From Mesorhizobium sp. (lineage in GTDB: Bacteria > Pseudomonadota > Alphaproteobacteria > Rhizobiales > Rhizobiaceae): 64,000 nt of DNA. The DNA is taken from assembly GCF_023954305.1 (NCBI RefSeq), contig NZ_JAMLIG010000005.1, positions 12,322 to 76,321 of the forward strand. Direction: 5' to 3'. Below, piece by piece: positions 7,308 through 14,277 of the stretch (positions are counted from its first letter, which is position 1; every line of letters begins with the position of its first letter). The position numbers were made by a program, and so were the translations under genes. Below the pieces are notes generated by a model. The model made no database searches. It worked only from the letters and a program-made list of their open reading frames with translations, and was not told the DNA's origin.

Positions 7308-7339
7308 GCGCGAGGGAAGGGGCATGGGCTCCCTCGCGC
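7308..7339. repeat. 10-bp inverted repeat in the brnA-umuD gap
   Basis: Arms GCGCGAGGGA (7308-7317) and TCCCTCGCGC (7330-7339). It closely resembles the hairpin at 2506-2539, including flanking GGGAG...GATGCG sequence. It is the only clear structure, together with the LexA box, in the 369-bp stretch 7254-7622; the rest of that stretch is GC-rich and I see no gene in it. Confidence 0.55.
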
Positions 7340-7574
7340 CGGCAAGCCGCGCTCGATGCGCCGCTGGCCGGCCCCTGCGCAGCGGCCAGCCGGCGAGGGC
7401 GTGTCCGGCAACCGCCGCCCCCGTTTACAACAGCCTCCGGCCGTCACTTCGGCGCTATTGAGGGCGCGTTCCGGCCTCCGGCTGCTCCGCTTCGCTGCGC
7501 CCCTTCGGGGTTGAAAACGGGGACGGCTGCGCTCGCGCCGGAATCAAACCCGCTTGACGGGAACCTGGGAATAT

Positions 7575-7589
7575 GTTCCTCGTTTGTTC
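7575..7589 (+). promoter_or_regulatory. LexA (SOS) box of umuDC
   Basis: GTTC-CTCGTTT-GTTC is an exact GTTC-N7-GTTC, the direct-repeat LexA operator known from alphaproteobacteria. It lies 34 bases before the umuD-like start codon, so it can block transcription of umuDC until DNA damage inactivates LexA. Confidence 0.8.
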
Positions 7590-7622
7590 CTTTCGCCATC
7601 CGACGGAAGGAACCGCCCCGAA

Positions 7623-8063
7623 ATGCTGATCGGTCTGAAGCTCGAAGCCGAGATCATGGTGCCCATCTTCGCACATGGGCTGTGCGCCGGCTTCCCGAGC
7701 CCGGCCGACGATCATCTCGACGACGCGATCGACCTGAACCGGCTGCTGGTGAAGAATCCGCCGGCGACCTTCCTGTGGCGTGTGGACGGCCATTCGATGC
7801 GCGACGCCGGCATCCATCACGGCGATCTGCTGGTGGTCGACCGCTCGATGCGTCCCGTCGACGGCGACGTGGTGGTGGCGATCGTCCACGGCGAGCAGTC
7901 GGTGAAGCGGCTGCGCCTGCGCGACGGCCGGCCGCGGCTGGAATTCGAGAACCGGGAGATGCCTTCCTACGAGCTGCCGGAGGTCGCCGACGTCGAGGTC
8001 TGGGGCGTGGTGGTGTGCAACATCCACTGGCTGCGGCGCGCGCAGGGCAGGGGCCGGCAATGA
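7623..8063 (+). CDS. umuD: UmuD-like S24 peptidase (DNA polymerase V accessory subunit)
   Basis: 146 residues with the LexA/UmuD layout. The self-cleavage site is Ala22-Gly23 (LCAGFPSP), the nucleophile is Ser58 in DGHSM, and the general base is Lys95 in SVKRL. After RecA-stimulated autocleavage UmuD' joins UmuC to form an error-prone polymerase. The start is the ATG at 7623, preceded by AAGGAA; an earlier in-frame start at 7554 lies upstream of the LexA box and is rejected. The stop overlaps umuC (ATGA). Confidence 0.9.
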   Translation: MLIGLKLEAEIMVPIFAHGLCAGFPSPADDHLDDAIDLNRLLVKNPPATFLWRVDGHSMRDAGIHHGDLLVVDRSMRPVDGDVVVAIVHGEQSVKRLRLRDGRPRLEFENREMPSYELPEVADVEVWGVVVCNIHWLRRAQGRGRQ

Positions 8064-9370
8064 TAGGCTTCGCGCTGATCGACGGGAATTCGTTCTACTG
8101 CTCCTGCGAGCGCGTGTTCGATCCGGCGCTTGCCCGCCGGCCGGTTATCGTGCTGTCGAACAATGACGGCTGCGCGGTCGCCCGCACGGCGGAGGCCAAG
8201 GCGCTCGGCATCGGCATGGGCGTGCCTTATTTCGAGGTCAGGGAGCTGTACGAGGCCAACCGCGTCGCGGTTCTGTCCTCGAATTACTCGCTCTATGGCG
8301 ACATGAGCCGCAGGCTCAATGCGATCTACGGCGAGCTGGCGGCAGCGGTCGAGATCTACTCGATCGACGAATCTTTCCTCGACGTGACCACGCTACGCGC
8401 CCACGAGCGGGAGACGTTCGGCCGGGATCTGCGCGCGACAGTCGCGCGCTGGACCGGCATCCCCACCTGTGTCGGGATCGGGCCGACGAAAACGCTGGCG
8501 AAGCTCGCGAACCACATCGCCAAGGCCGAACCCGCGCTGGGCGGCGTCTGCGATCTGACGGAAGCGGCGGCGCGGGAACGATGGCTCGGCCGGGTCGGGG
8601 TCGGCAAGGTCTGGGGCATCGGGCCGGCCGCTATCGGCAAGCTCGCCTGTGCCGGCGTCGAGACGGCGGCGCAGCTCGGCGCCATGCCCCTGCCGCTGGC
8701 CCGCCGGCTGCTGACGGTCACGGGCGAAAGGACGGTGCTGGAGCTGCGCGGCGTCGCCTGCCTGGCGCTTGAAGACGCGCCGCCGACGCGCAAGGGCTGC
8801 GCCGTGACGCGCAGCTTCTCCGCGCCCGTCACGACGCTCGACGCCATGCTCGAAGCGGTGTCGGCCTATGCCACGCGGGCGGCCGAGAAACTGCGCGGTC
8901 ATGGTCTCGAGGCCGCCCATCTGACCGTGTTCATGCACACCTCGCCTTTCAGGCGGACGGAGCCCGGCCATTCCGGCTCCAGGACCGTGCAACTGCCGGA
9001 GGCCTCGGCCGACACGCTGGAGCTGGTGCGCGCCGCCAGGCGCGGCGCGCGGGCGGTGTTCCGTGAGGGCTATCGCTACATCAAGGCTGGCGTCGTGATG
9101 GACGATCTGATCCGCGCCGGCAGCGGCCCGCGGCCGCTGTTCGAGGCGCGGGACCGGGCGAGGTCGGAAAAGCTGATGGATGCGCTCGACGCGCTCAACG
9201 GCAGGTTCGGCCGCGGCACGCTCGCGCCGGCGTCGGCGGGCCTGAAACGGGAATGGCAGACCCGTTTCGAGCGGCGGTCGCCGCGCTATACGACGCGGCT
9301 CGATGAGCTGCCGGTCGCCTCGGCGGCGGCGACGCAGGCAGCGTTGCCGGAATCCGATTGGCCGATCTGA
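8060..9370 (+). CDS. umuC: UmuC, Y-family DNA polymerase V catalytic subunit
   Basis: 436 residues, the usual length for UmuC. The catalytic aspartate region is ALIDGNSFYCSCE near residue 8, and the second active-site motif YSIDESF places Asp103-Glu104. The palm, fingers and little-finger domains follow. A helix-hairpin-helix region (WGIGPAAIGKLACAGVETAAQLG) is clear near residue 190. It is coupled to umuD by a four-base overlap and shares its LexA box. Plasmid-borne umuDC copies allow error-prone synthesis past lesions, and may help after single-stranded entry. Confidence 0.93.
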   Translation: MIGFALIDGNSFYCSCERVFDPALARRPVIVLSNNDGCAVARTAEAKALGIGMGVPYFEVRELYEANRVAVLSSNYSLYGDMSRRLNAIYGELAAAVEIYSIDESFLDVTTLRAHERETFGRDLRATVARWTGIPTCVGIGPTKTLAKLANHIAKAEPALGGVCDLTEAAARERWLGRVGVGKVWGIGPAAIGKLACAGVETAAQLGAMPLPLARRLLTVTGERTVLELRGVACLALEDAPPTRKGCAVTRSFSAPVTTLDAMLEAVSAYATRAAEKLRGHGLEAAHLTVFMHTSPFRRTEPGHSGSRTVQLPEASADTLELVRAARRGARAVFREGYRYIKAGVVMDDLIRAGSGPRPLFEARDRARSEKLMDALDALNGRFGRGTLAPASAGLKREWQTRFERRSPRYTTRLDELPVASAAATQAALPESDWPI

Positions 9371-9378
9371 GGCGGGTT

Positions 9379-9507
9379 TCAGGATTTCCGCGACAATCCT
9401 TCGTGGAAGGCGAGCCTTATCTTGCCCGCCCTGATCCCGTCCAGAACCCCGCTCTTGAACAACATCCGCAAATTCCCAATGTCTGCGACACGCCCTGCGA
9501 CCATCAT
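9379..9507 (-). pseudogene. Possible remnant of an ASCH-domain gene
   Basis: A 42-residue frame (MMVAGRVADIGNLRMLFK...) ends GIRAGKIRLAF followed by unrelated residues. The F-K-x-x-V-L-x-G-I-x-x-G-x-I-x-L-A-F pattern resembles the start of ASCH-like proteins, which would continue with R-R-W. The match stops at LAF, 10 residues before the stop, next to the end of umuC, so this looks like a truncated fragment. The identification is from memory and weak. Confidence 0.3.
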
Positions 9508-9550
9508 CGAGGTCCGGCCCGTCACGGCCGCCCTGGCGCGCGCCCGTGAC

Positions 9551-9966
9551 TCACAAGCGGCTGATGCGCGCCGATTGCTGCGTGATGAAGGGGCGGGCGG
9601 CGGCGGCGATCTTGCCGAGGAACGCCTTGCTGAACTGGCCGAGGATTTCGGTGTGCGGCTCGAAATAGAAGGACCGTTCGGCAATGTCGTGATTGTATTC
9701 CGACACCGTGATCCACGCCTCCTTCCAGTCCTTCAGGCCGGCCCGCCGCCGCTCAAGGGCGGGAATGGCGAGCGTGGTCTGGCGGAAAGGGGCGGCGTGC
9801 CGGAGATCGCCAGCAGCACGAGATGGGTTTCCTTGCCCTTGGGGATCGCCAGCATGAGGCAGACCGGCCGCTCCTTGCGGCCTTCGGTCTCGCCCTTGTC
9901 GTGCTGCCAGCGCCAAAGATAGGGATAGGCGATGACCGCGCCGTTCGCCGGAACCTTCCTGCTCAT
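9551..9966 (-). pseudogene. Frameshifted toxin gene of a Phd-type pair
   Basis: The frame from the ATG at 9966 reads MSRKVPANGAVIAYPYLWRW..., then leaves the expected sequence after LLAISGTPP. The continuation (RQTTLAIPALERRRAGLKDW...ITVSEYNHDIAERSFYFEP) is in the -1 frame and ends at 9551. Together the two halves make one protein of about 140 residues, which I know only as a conserved toxin-like partner of Phd-type antitoxins. The break is in the CCCCTTT run near 9786-9792. Either one base was lost or there is a sequencing error; a programmed frameshift is less likely because the run is not a standard slippery heptamer in the toxin frame. Confidence 0.6.
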
Positions 9967-10225
9967 CGGCGGCCGATCCCTCTGCGATCAGCCTGTCGAG
10001 CTCCGGCACGATGATGGCGGCGAGCTCGGGCGGCGTCTCGCCGGGGCCGTAGACGCGGCGGGGGTCTTCGGCCCGCGCGGTCAGCGCCTCGTAGGCGTCG
10101 CTTGACATGACGACAAGCGAGGCGCGACCATGCTTGGTCAGCGTGATCGGCCTGTGCCGCGCCTCATCGTGATAGCGCCCGAAATGCCGGATAAAATCGG
10201 CGGTTGAAACGGATTTCGTGTCCAC
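9551..10225 (-). CDS. Phd/YefM-type antitoxin reading into the toxin C-terminus
   Basis: The first ~85 residues are a Phd/YefM antitoxin (STADFIRHFGRYHDEA...ITLTKHGRASLVVMSSDAYEAL), with the basic-strand and helix pattern of the family. In this sequence the antitoxin frame has no stop where the toxin gene begins. It runs out of frame through the first toxin half (residues ~86-150, an Arg/Gly-rich shadow) and then coincides with the frame of the second toxin half. The ORF therefore encodes antitoxin plus nonsense linker plus toxin C-terminus (224 aa). Promoter and operator are at 10244-10279. Confidence 0.6.
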   Translation of the reverse strand: MDTKSVSTADFIRHFGRYHDEARHRPITLTKHGRASLVVMSSDAYEALTARAEDPRRVYGPGETPPELAAIIVPELDRLIAEGSAADEQEGSGERRGHRLSLSLALAARQGRDRRPQGAAGLPHAGDPQGQGNPSRAAGDLRHAAPFRQTTLAIPALERRRAGLKDWKEAWITVSEYNHDIAERSFYFEPHTEILGQFSKAFLGKIAAAARPFITQQSARISRL

Positions 10226-10243
10226 GGTCAGCCTCGCATCCAG

Positions 10244-10279
10244 TTTTCTGAATTATACAGAAAATGCAGAAATTTGCAA
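10244..10279 (-). promoter_or_regulatory. Promoter and palindromic operator of the antitoxin gene
   Basis: On the minus strand TTGCAA (10279-10274), a 16-base spacer and a perfect TATAAT (10257-10252) precede the antitoxin ATG at 10225. A palindrome TTTTCTG-N7-CAGAAAA (10244-10264) is centred on the -10. This is the classic arrangement for autorepression by a Phd-type antitoxin. Confidence 0.65.
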
Positions 10280-10337
10280 GCCCGAATTGGGCAATCGACC
10301 TTGCCGTGAGGCTTTCCGCCGAGACGGGGCAGGGCAA

Positions 10338-10532
10338 TTATTCGCCCCATCCCTCCGGTTCGTTCACGATCTTGTAGCGGTGGAGGCCGTCCGAACGGGC
10401 TTCCTGCCGCGCCTGCTCGGCTTCGGCTTCGGCACGGGTCGGGAAGGGGTCGGCGGCTATCAGCCAGTGCCAAGGCTCATCGGATTTCGTAAAGGGCAGC
10501 GAGTAAAGGGTGTATTGGCGGCGCTCGTTCAT
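10338..10532 (-). CDS. Hypothetical protein, 64 aa
   Basis: A small hydrophilic protein (MNERRQYTLYSLPFTKSDEP...) with a central acidic/alanine helix (TRAEAEAEQARQEA) and no recognised family. The ATG at 10532 has GGAG nine bases upstream; a longer frame starting at 10574 is disfavoured. It lies 38 bases after the ardC 3' fragment on the same strand and was probably part of the ardC operon before the RIT-type insertion. Confidence 0.6.
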   Translation of the reverse strand: MNERRQYTLYSLPFTKSDEPWHWLIAADPFPTRAEAEAEQARQEARSDGLHRYKIVNEPEGWGE

Positions 10533-10570
10533 GGTGCAGGTCTCCATCGGGAACAGGGGTAGGCGGCCGC

Positions 10571-10882
10571 TCACGCGGCCTGCCGGTTCTCGCTGTGGTC
10601 GGGATCGGCGTCGTCCTCGTCGCCGGCCGGAGCCTTGGCGTTCGGCTGCAAGCCATGCAGGAAGGCCACAGCGCGCTCCGCATGGGATGCGGCGCTGATG
10701 ATCGCCCGCTTGTCGCCTTTCAGGACTTCAAGCCATGAGGCGATATAGGCGGCGTGGTCGTCGCGCGGTTCGATGGCAAGGCCGAGATCGGCGGCGAGGA
10801 ACACGCTGCCGAGTTCGGCAATATATCCTGACAGTCCAGCCCCAATCTGAAATTTTTCCGCAGTGAAGGCGGTGCTCATCAT
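10571..10882 (-). pseudogene. 3' fragment of the interrupted ardC
   Basis: From ELGSVFLAADLGLA onward (81 residues) this is the C-terminal part of an ArdC antirestriction protein. Its missing first part is at 17653-18391. Removing 10822-17652 joins ...EELVA to ELGS... in frame. The frame now begins with an ATG inside the element (10882) that overlaps the stop of the element's own ardC (ATGA). That gives a 103-residue hybrid, MMSTAFTAEKFQIGAGLSGYI plus the fragment, read across the element's terminal repeat. The metalloprotease HExxH motif is not in this part. Confidence 0.85.
10824..10836. repeat. Left terminal inverted repeat of the RIT-type element
   Basis: TATCCTGACAGTC, separated from the GGCAA duplication by two bases (TA). 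It matches the reverse complement of 17634-17646 at 12 of 13 positions. Confidence 0.8.
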
Positions 10883-11781
10883 GCCGCCATCTCTTCTGCC
10901 TGGGGCTGCTGGGCGTGCATCCAGTCGGCTGCCTGCTGCGCCTTGCTCGCTGCGGTGAAGATGGCCTTGGGGTCGTCCTTCAGGACCTTGAGCCACGAGG
11001 CGACATAGGCAGCATGATCGGGTCGTGGATGATGGGCGATGCCCAGATCAGCCAGGACGAGCCCGCTGAGAATTTCCACGCAGCATTCTTCGGCGGCATA
11101 GGCCACTGATCCGAAGCGCCCGGAAAGATCGCGGTCGAGCCTGTGCTTGGAGCCGCTGGCGTGCCCGCATTCATGGAGCCACACTCCATAGAATGACGCG
11201 GCGTCGCGGAAAGAGGCGAACGGCGGCATGAACACCGTGTCGGTCGACGGGCGGTAATAGGCTTCCGATCCCCCGAACTCCGTCTTGACGCTCAGGTTCG
11301 CTATGAATGCTTCAGCGTGGGCCAGACGTTCGGCCTCGGGCAGCGTGGGTGTTGCCGGGCGTTCGTAGCCGTCGACCTGAGCGACGTTGAAGACGGAGAA
11401 TGCACGGGCGAACATCCGCCGATGCCCGTCATCGTCGTCTTCGTCGCCGGCCTGCCGTGAAATCTGGATCTCCCTCCACAGGACGACCGTGGTGGAGCGT
11501 TCGCCTTCACGCACCTGCGCGCCGGCATCCTGCCATTGCTTGTAGGTGCCCCAGAGGCCGTCGCCATATCCGGCGGCGAAACCTGCTGCCCAGAGGGCCA
11601 GCGTATTGATGCCGCGATATCGCTTGCCGGACGAGACGTTGGTCGGACGTGCGACGCTGGTGCCGTTGTGGAACCAGGGAGCACGCCATTCGCCGGCACC
11701 TTGCTCGATCGCGGCGATGATCTCGGCCGTGATGCGGGAATAGACGTCGGCGCGCTGGACGGATGCTGATGTGCTGGACAT
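10879..11781 (-). CDS. ardC: ArdC-like antirestriction protein (cargo of the RIT-type element)
   Basis: 300 residues with the two parts of ArdC. The N-terminal ssDNA-binding domain (ADVYSRITAEIIAAIEQG...YRGINTLALW) is followed by a zincin metallopeptidase-like domain with HECGH at residues 203-207 and AAEE near 229. ArdC proteins bind single-stranded DNA and protect incoming plasmid DNA from restriction. The ATG at 11781 has GGAG eight bases upstream; the frame extends to 11913 but that part is low-complexity and basic. Its stop overlaps the ATG of the split ardC's 3' fragment. It is a distinct, shorter-linker relative of the interrupted ardC, not a duplicate. Confidence 0.87.
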   Translation of the reverse strand: MSSTSASVQRADVYSRITAEIIAAIEQGAGEWRAPWFHNGTSVARPTNVSSGKRYRGINTLALWAAGFAAGYGDGLWGTYKQWQDAGAQVREGERSTTVVLWREIQISRQAGDEDDDDGHRRMFARAFSVFNVAQVDGYERPATPTLPEAERLAHAEAFIANLSVKTEFGGSEAYYRPSTDTVFMPPFASFRDAASFYGVWLHECGHASGSKHRLDRDLSGRFGSVAYAAEECCVEILSGLVLADLGIAHHPRPDHAAYVASWLKVLKDDPKAIFTAASKAQQAADWMHAQQPQAEEMAA

Positions 11782-12102
11782 TGAGGAATCTCCGCGGCCG
11801 GCGGCGCGAGCCTCTCTCGCCCCCTTTACCGACCGCCCGACTCCGGCCTTCCTCTTCCTTTCCTGCCGCCTGTTCGGGCGGCTGTTCCTGATTTTTTGTA
11901 TTGTCATGATCATTGCTCCTTCTCCGCCGGGGCCTGTCCCGGCGTCGGAGCAGCGAATTGCGATGCCTCAGGTGCGGCCGCGCACTCGCAGAGCCGGAGC
12001 GTAAGCGGAGGACGGCGATCAGCCGTTGCTCGGATGCGCCAGGCATCGCGCACTCCGACCACGCCGGGCGGGCCACCGGCGCAGGAGCACACCCGGCTCC
12101 CC
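11782..12102. other. Gap between ritC-like gene and cargo ardC
   Basis: About 320 bases inside the RIT-type element. An in-frame extension of the cargo ardC (basic, starting at 11913) covers part of it but lacks a good ribosome-binding site. I see no other credible gene; this is the likely site of the cargo ardC promoter. Confidence 0.4.
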
Positions 12103-14277
12103 TCAAGAGCCGGGCGCAGATTGGCCCTTGTCGATGCTGTCGAGGACCTTCCTCGCCCGCTCAAGGTCCTGCTGAAGGATGCTTCGTTGAAGCTGGGACA
12201 GCCGTTTCTCCTTCAACAGGCTTGCGGCCTCCTCTGCGGAACGCGCCCATGCTGACCGGTGTCTCGCGGTGATGCTGGCATTTGGACAAAGGGTCGGCTG
12301 GCAGGCCGCGGTCAGCGGGCCTTTGGCGCCGGTGGCCTGCTTCAAGCAGGCGGCCGTGCCAGGATCGAAGAAGCAATCGGCCAGCACGCCGACATGCAAT
12401 GTTCGCGCGAGGCTAGCGAGCATGGTGCGGAGCCGGGCACGATCAGCGATCATGGCCGGAAGCGGTCCGAGGTCGTCCGATATGTTGTCGAGCGTCTTCG
12501 CTATACGCGCCGCCGCAGGTCCGGACAGCGTGGCTCCGGCCTGTCGCTTGTCGAAATAGATCAACAGATCATCGAGCTGGCCGAGACTACGTTGGCTCTC
12601 GACTTCCGCCCGAAAGCCGGATCGGCTGGAGCCGGCATAGCCTTCGAACGCGGCGACGGAGGCGTGCTTGTACTGGATCATGCCGGCGATCGTGCCGAAG
12701 GGACGGTTGGCGATGTGCCATGCAATCGTGCGCCTGAACTGCCGCGTCGTGATACGCCAAGGCTGATCACCAGGCCCATTAGGGACCGCCGGTGTGTCCG
12801 GGGTGCCGAACAACGCGTTGAGATGGCCACGGAAATGATTGAGCTGACGCACGATCTCGGCCGAGAGGTGATCCTTACAAACCGATTTGGCGGCAAGTAC
12901 CGGCCAGAGTGTTGTCAGCTCACGCGCGGATGCGGCTCGGAACGACAGGCGTTCCAGGACATCGACAGCTCTGGCGACAGGCTCGATGGTGACCCACTCG
13001 GCAGGCTCACCCCGGGCGGCCTTACCCTTATAGGCGACGGATCGGACGCGGTGGCGCATGATCATGCCATCTTCACTGCGCGTCAGGGAAAGGCATCCAC
13101 GCTGCATCGCCTGAACTTCGCAATCCCGCATTCCGGTAAGATAGGCGCAGAGAATATAGGCTGCCGATTGCAGCATGCGCTCTTCCGCCGCGAGGGTCTT
13201 GGCGTCGAAGCGAGGCCGCCAGGGCTTGCCGGTCTCGGGCAGAATGGAGATCGGCGTATCCATACCCCCAGTCTCGACACCGAGTTCGAGCACCGCAGCT
13301 CTGATCTGGCGTGGAGCGCCATTGGTCAGTTGAATGTGCATCTTCGGCTCGGCCAGGGCGTCGATGCCGATGTGCAGATGAAGCAGGTGTGAGTTGACGG
13401 GTGGCAACAGGTCTCCTGTCTCGGGGTGTCGGAGAAATATGCCGTTATGGGCAGTGCCCCATATCGGCACCCCGCGGCCTTCGCTGCGAAGCCGCCCGAA
13501 ATAGTCCTCGAGACGCTTGCGGTGTCGTTCTCGACGATGCTTGCGCTCGAGAACGCGATCGGCCTCTATGAGGGCCGCGCAGCGTGCTTCGAGACGGTCC
13601 ATCTCCTCGCGCGCAGCGAAGATATCGGAAGCGAACTCGGTCACATACCGGATCGACCAGGCCAGCAGCGGCGACATAATCGCTTCGGGAATGCGCGGCG
13701 TCCGATTCTCACGGACGTGACGATAGCCAGCGACGCGAGCTGGAGCGCGTCCAGCCCACGGCTGGAATGGCAAGCCACTGGAGGGAAGATAATCCCGATA
13801 GGCATAGAGGTCGAATGGGATCTCCAACAGGTGAGCGACGATGATGGGCCGGCGGGTGCGATCAGCCTTGAGATCGCGGGCGTACCGGTCGAGAAGCGCT
13901 TGGTCGACCTGCCGAAGATCGAGGAAACCAAGGTCATCACGCACGAACTCAAAGAAGCGTCGTGCGCGGTTGAACACCTGCCGGACGCTGCCGGGAGGAA
14001 GTATCTTGCGGTGACCTGGCAGATCGACGTTCAGCCGAGCGTAGAGGAGTTCACGCAACGCCTCACGGACACCCGCATCCTCGACCGACCCGAAATGCAC
14101 GGTGACGTGACAGCGGCGGGCATTCTCGCGAAACACGGCTGGTCCGAGATCCCAGCTCGGATCGCCGTATCGCGACAGAGCGTCCCGATCGAAACCGGGC
14201 TTTAGCGGAGCGGTCGCGAGAACCGGGCGCAGATCGAAGTGCCGGGAGGTAGACGGTGCTGGTGCCGGCCCTATCAT
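12103..14277 (-). CDS. Tyrosine recombinase, third of the trio (RitC-like)
   Basis: 724 residues, the largest of the three. The C-terminal half has the tyrosine recombinase residues: Arg I in TGMRDCEVQAM, box II in TTRQFRRTIAWHI, and a H-x-S...Y region (QYKHASVAAFEGYAGSS) containing the likely nucleophile. The N-terminal part is a long helical core-binding region. Cys residues near the end (CFFDPGTAACL, CQPTLCPNA) may bind zinc. The ATG overlaps the stop of the second recombinase (ATGA). In RIT elements the three recombinases act together; the division of labour is not known from sequence. Confidence 0.85.
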   Translation of the reverse strand: MIGPAPAPSTSRHFDLRPVLATAPLKPGFDRDALSRYGDPSWDLGPAVFRENARRCHVTVHFGSVEDAGVREALRELLYARLNVDLPGHRKILPPGSVRQVFNRARRFFEFVRDDLGFLDLRQVDQALLDRYARDLKADRTRRPIIVAHLLEIPFDLYAYRDYLPSSGLPFQPWAGRAPARVAGYRHVRENRTPRIPEAIMSPLLAWSIRYVTEFASDIFAAREEMDRLEARCAALIEADRVLERKHRRERHRKRLEDYFGRLRSEGRGVPIWGTAHNGIFLRHPETGDLLPPVNSHLLHLHIGIDALAEPKMHIQLTNGAPRQIRAAVLELGVETGGMDTPISILPETGKPWRPRFDAKTLAAEERMLQSAAYILCAYLTGMRDCEVQAMQRGCLSLTRSEDGMIMRHRVRSVAYKGKAARGEPAEWVTIEPVARAVDVLERLSFRAASARELTTLWPVLAAKSVCKDHLSAEIVRQLNHFRGHLNALFGTPDTPAVPNGPGDQPWRITTRQFRRTIAWHIANRPFGTIAGMIQYKHASVAAFEGYAGSSRSGFRAEVESQRSLGQLDDLLIYFDKRQAGATLSGPAAARIAKTLDNISDDLGPLPAMIADRARLRTMLASLARTLHVGVLADCFFDPGTAACLKQATGAKGPLTAACQPTLCPNASITARHRSAWARSAEEAASLLKEKRLSQLQRSILQQDLERARKVLDSIDKGQSAPGS

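Noticed and set aside
9780..9795. Programmed -1 frameshift in the toxin gene
   Set aside because: The run is not a standard X-XXY-YYZ heptamer in the toxin frame and no stimulatory structure is evident; loss of one base is simpler.
12259..13392. Long plus-strand frames opposite the recombinase trio
   Set aside because: No motifs and no ribosome-binding sites; they mirror the minus-strand recombinase genes.
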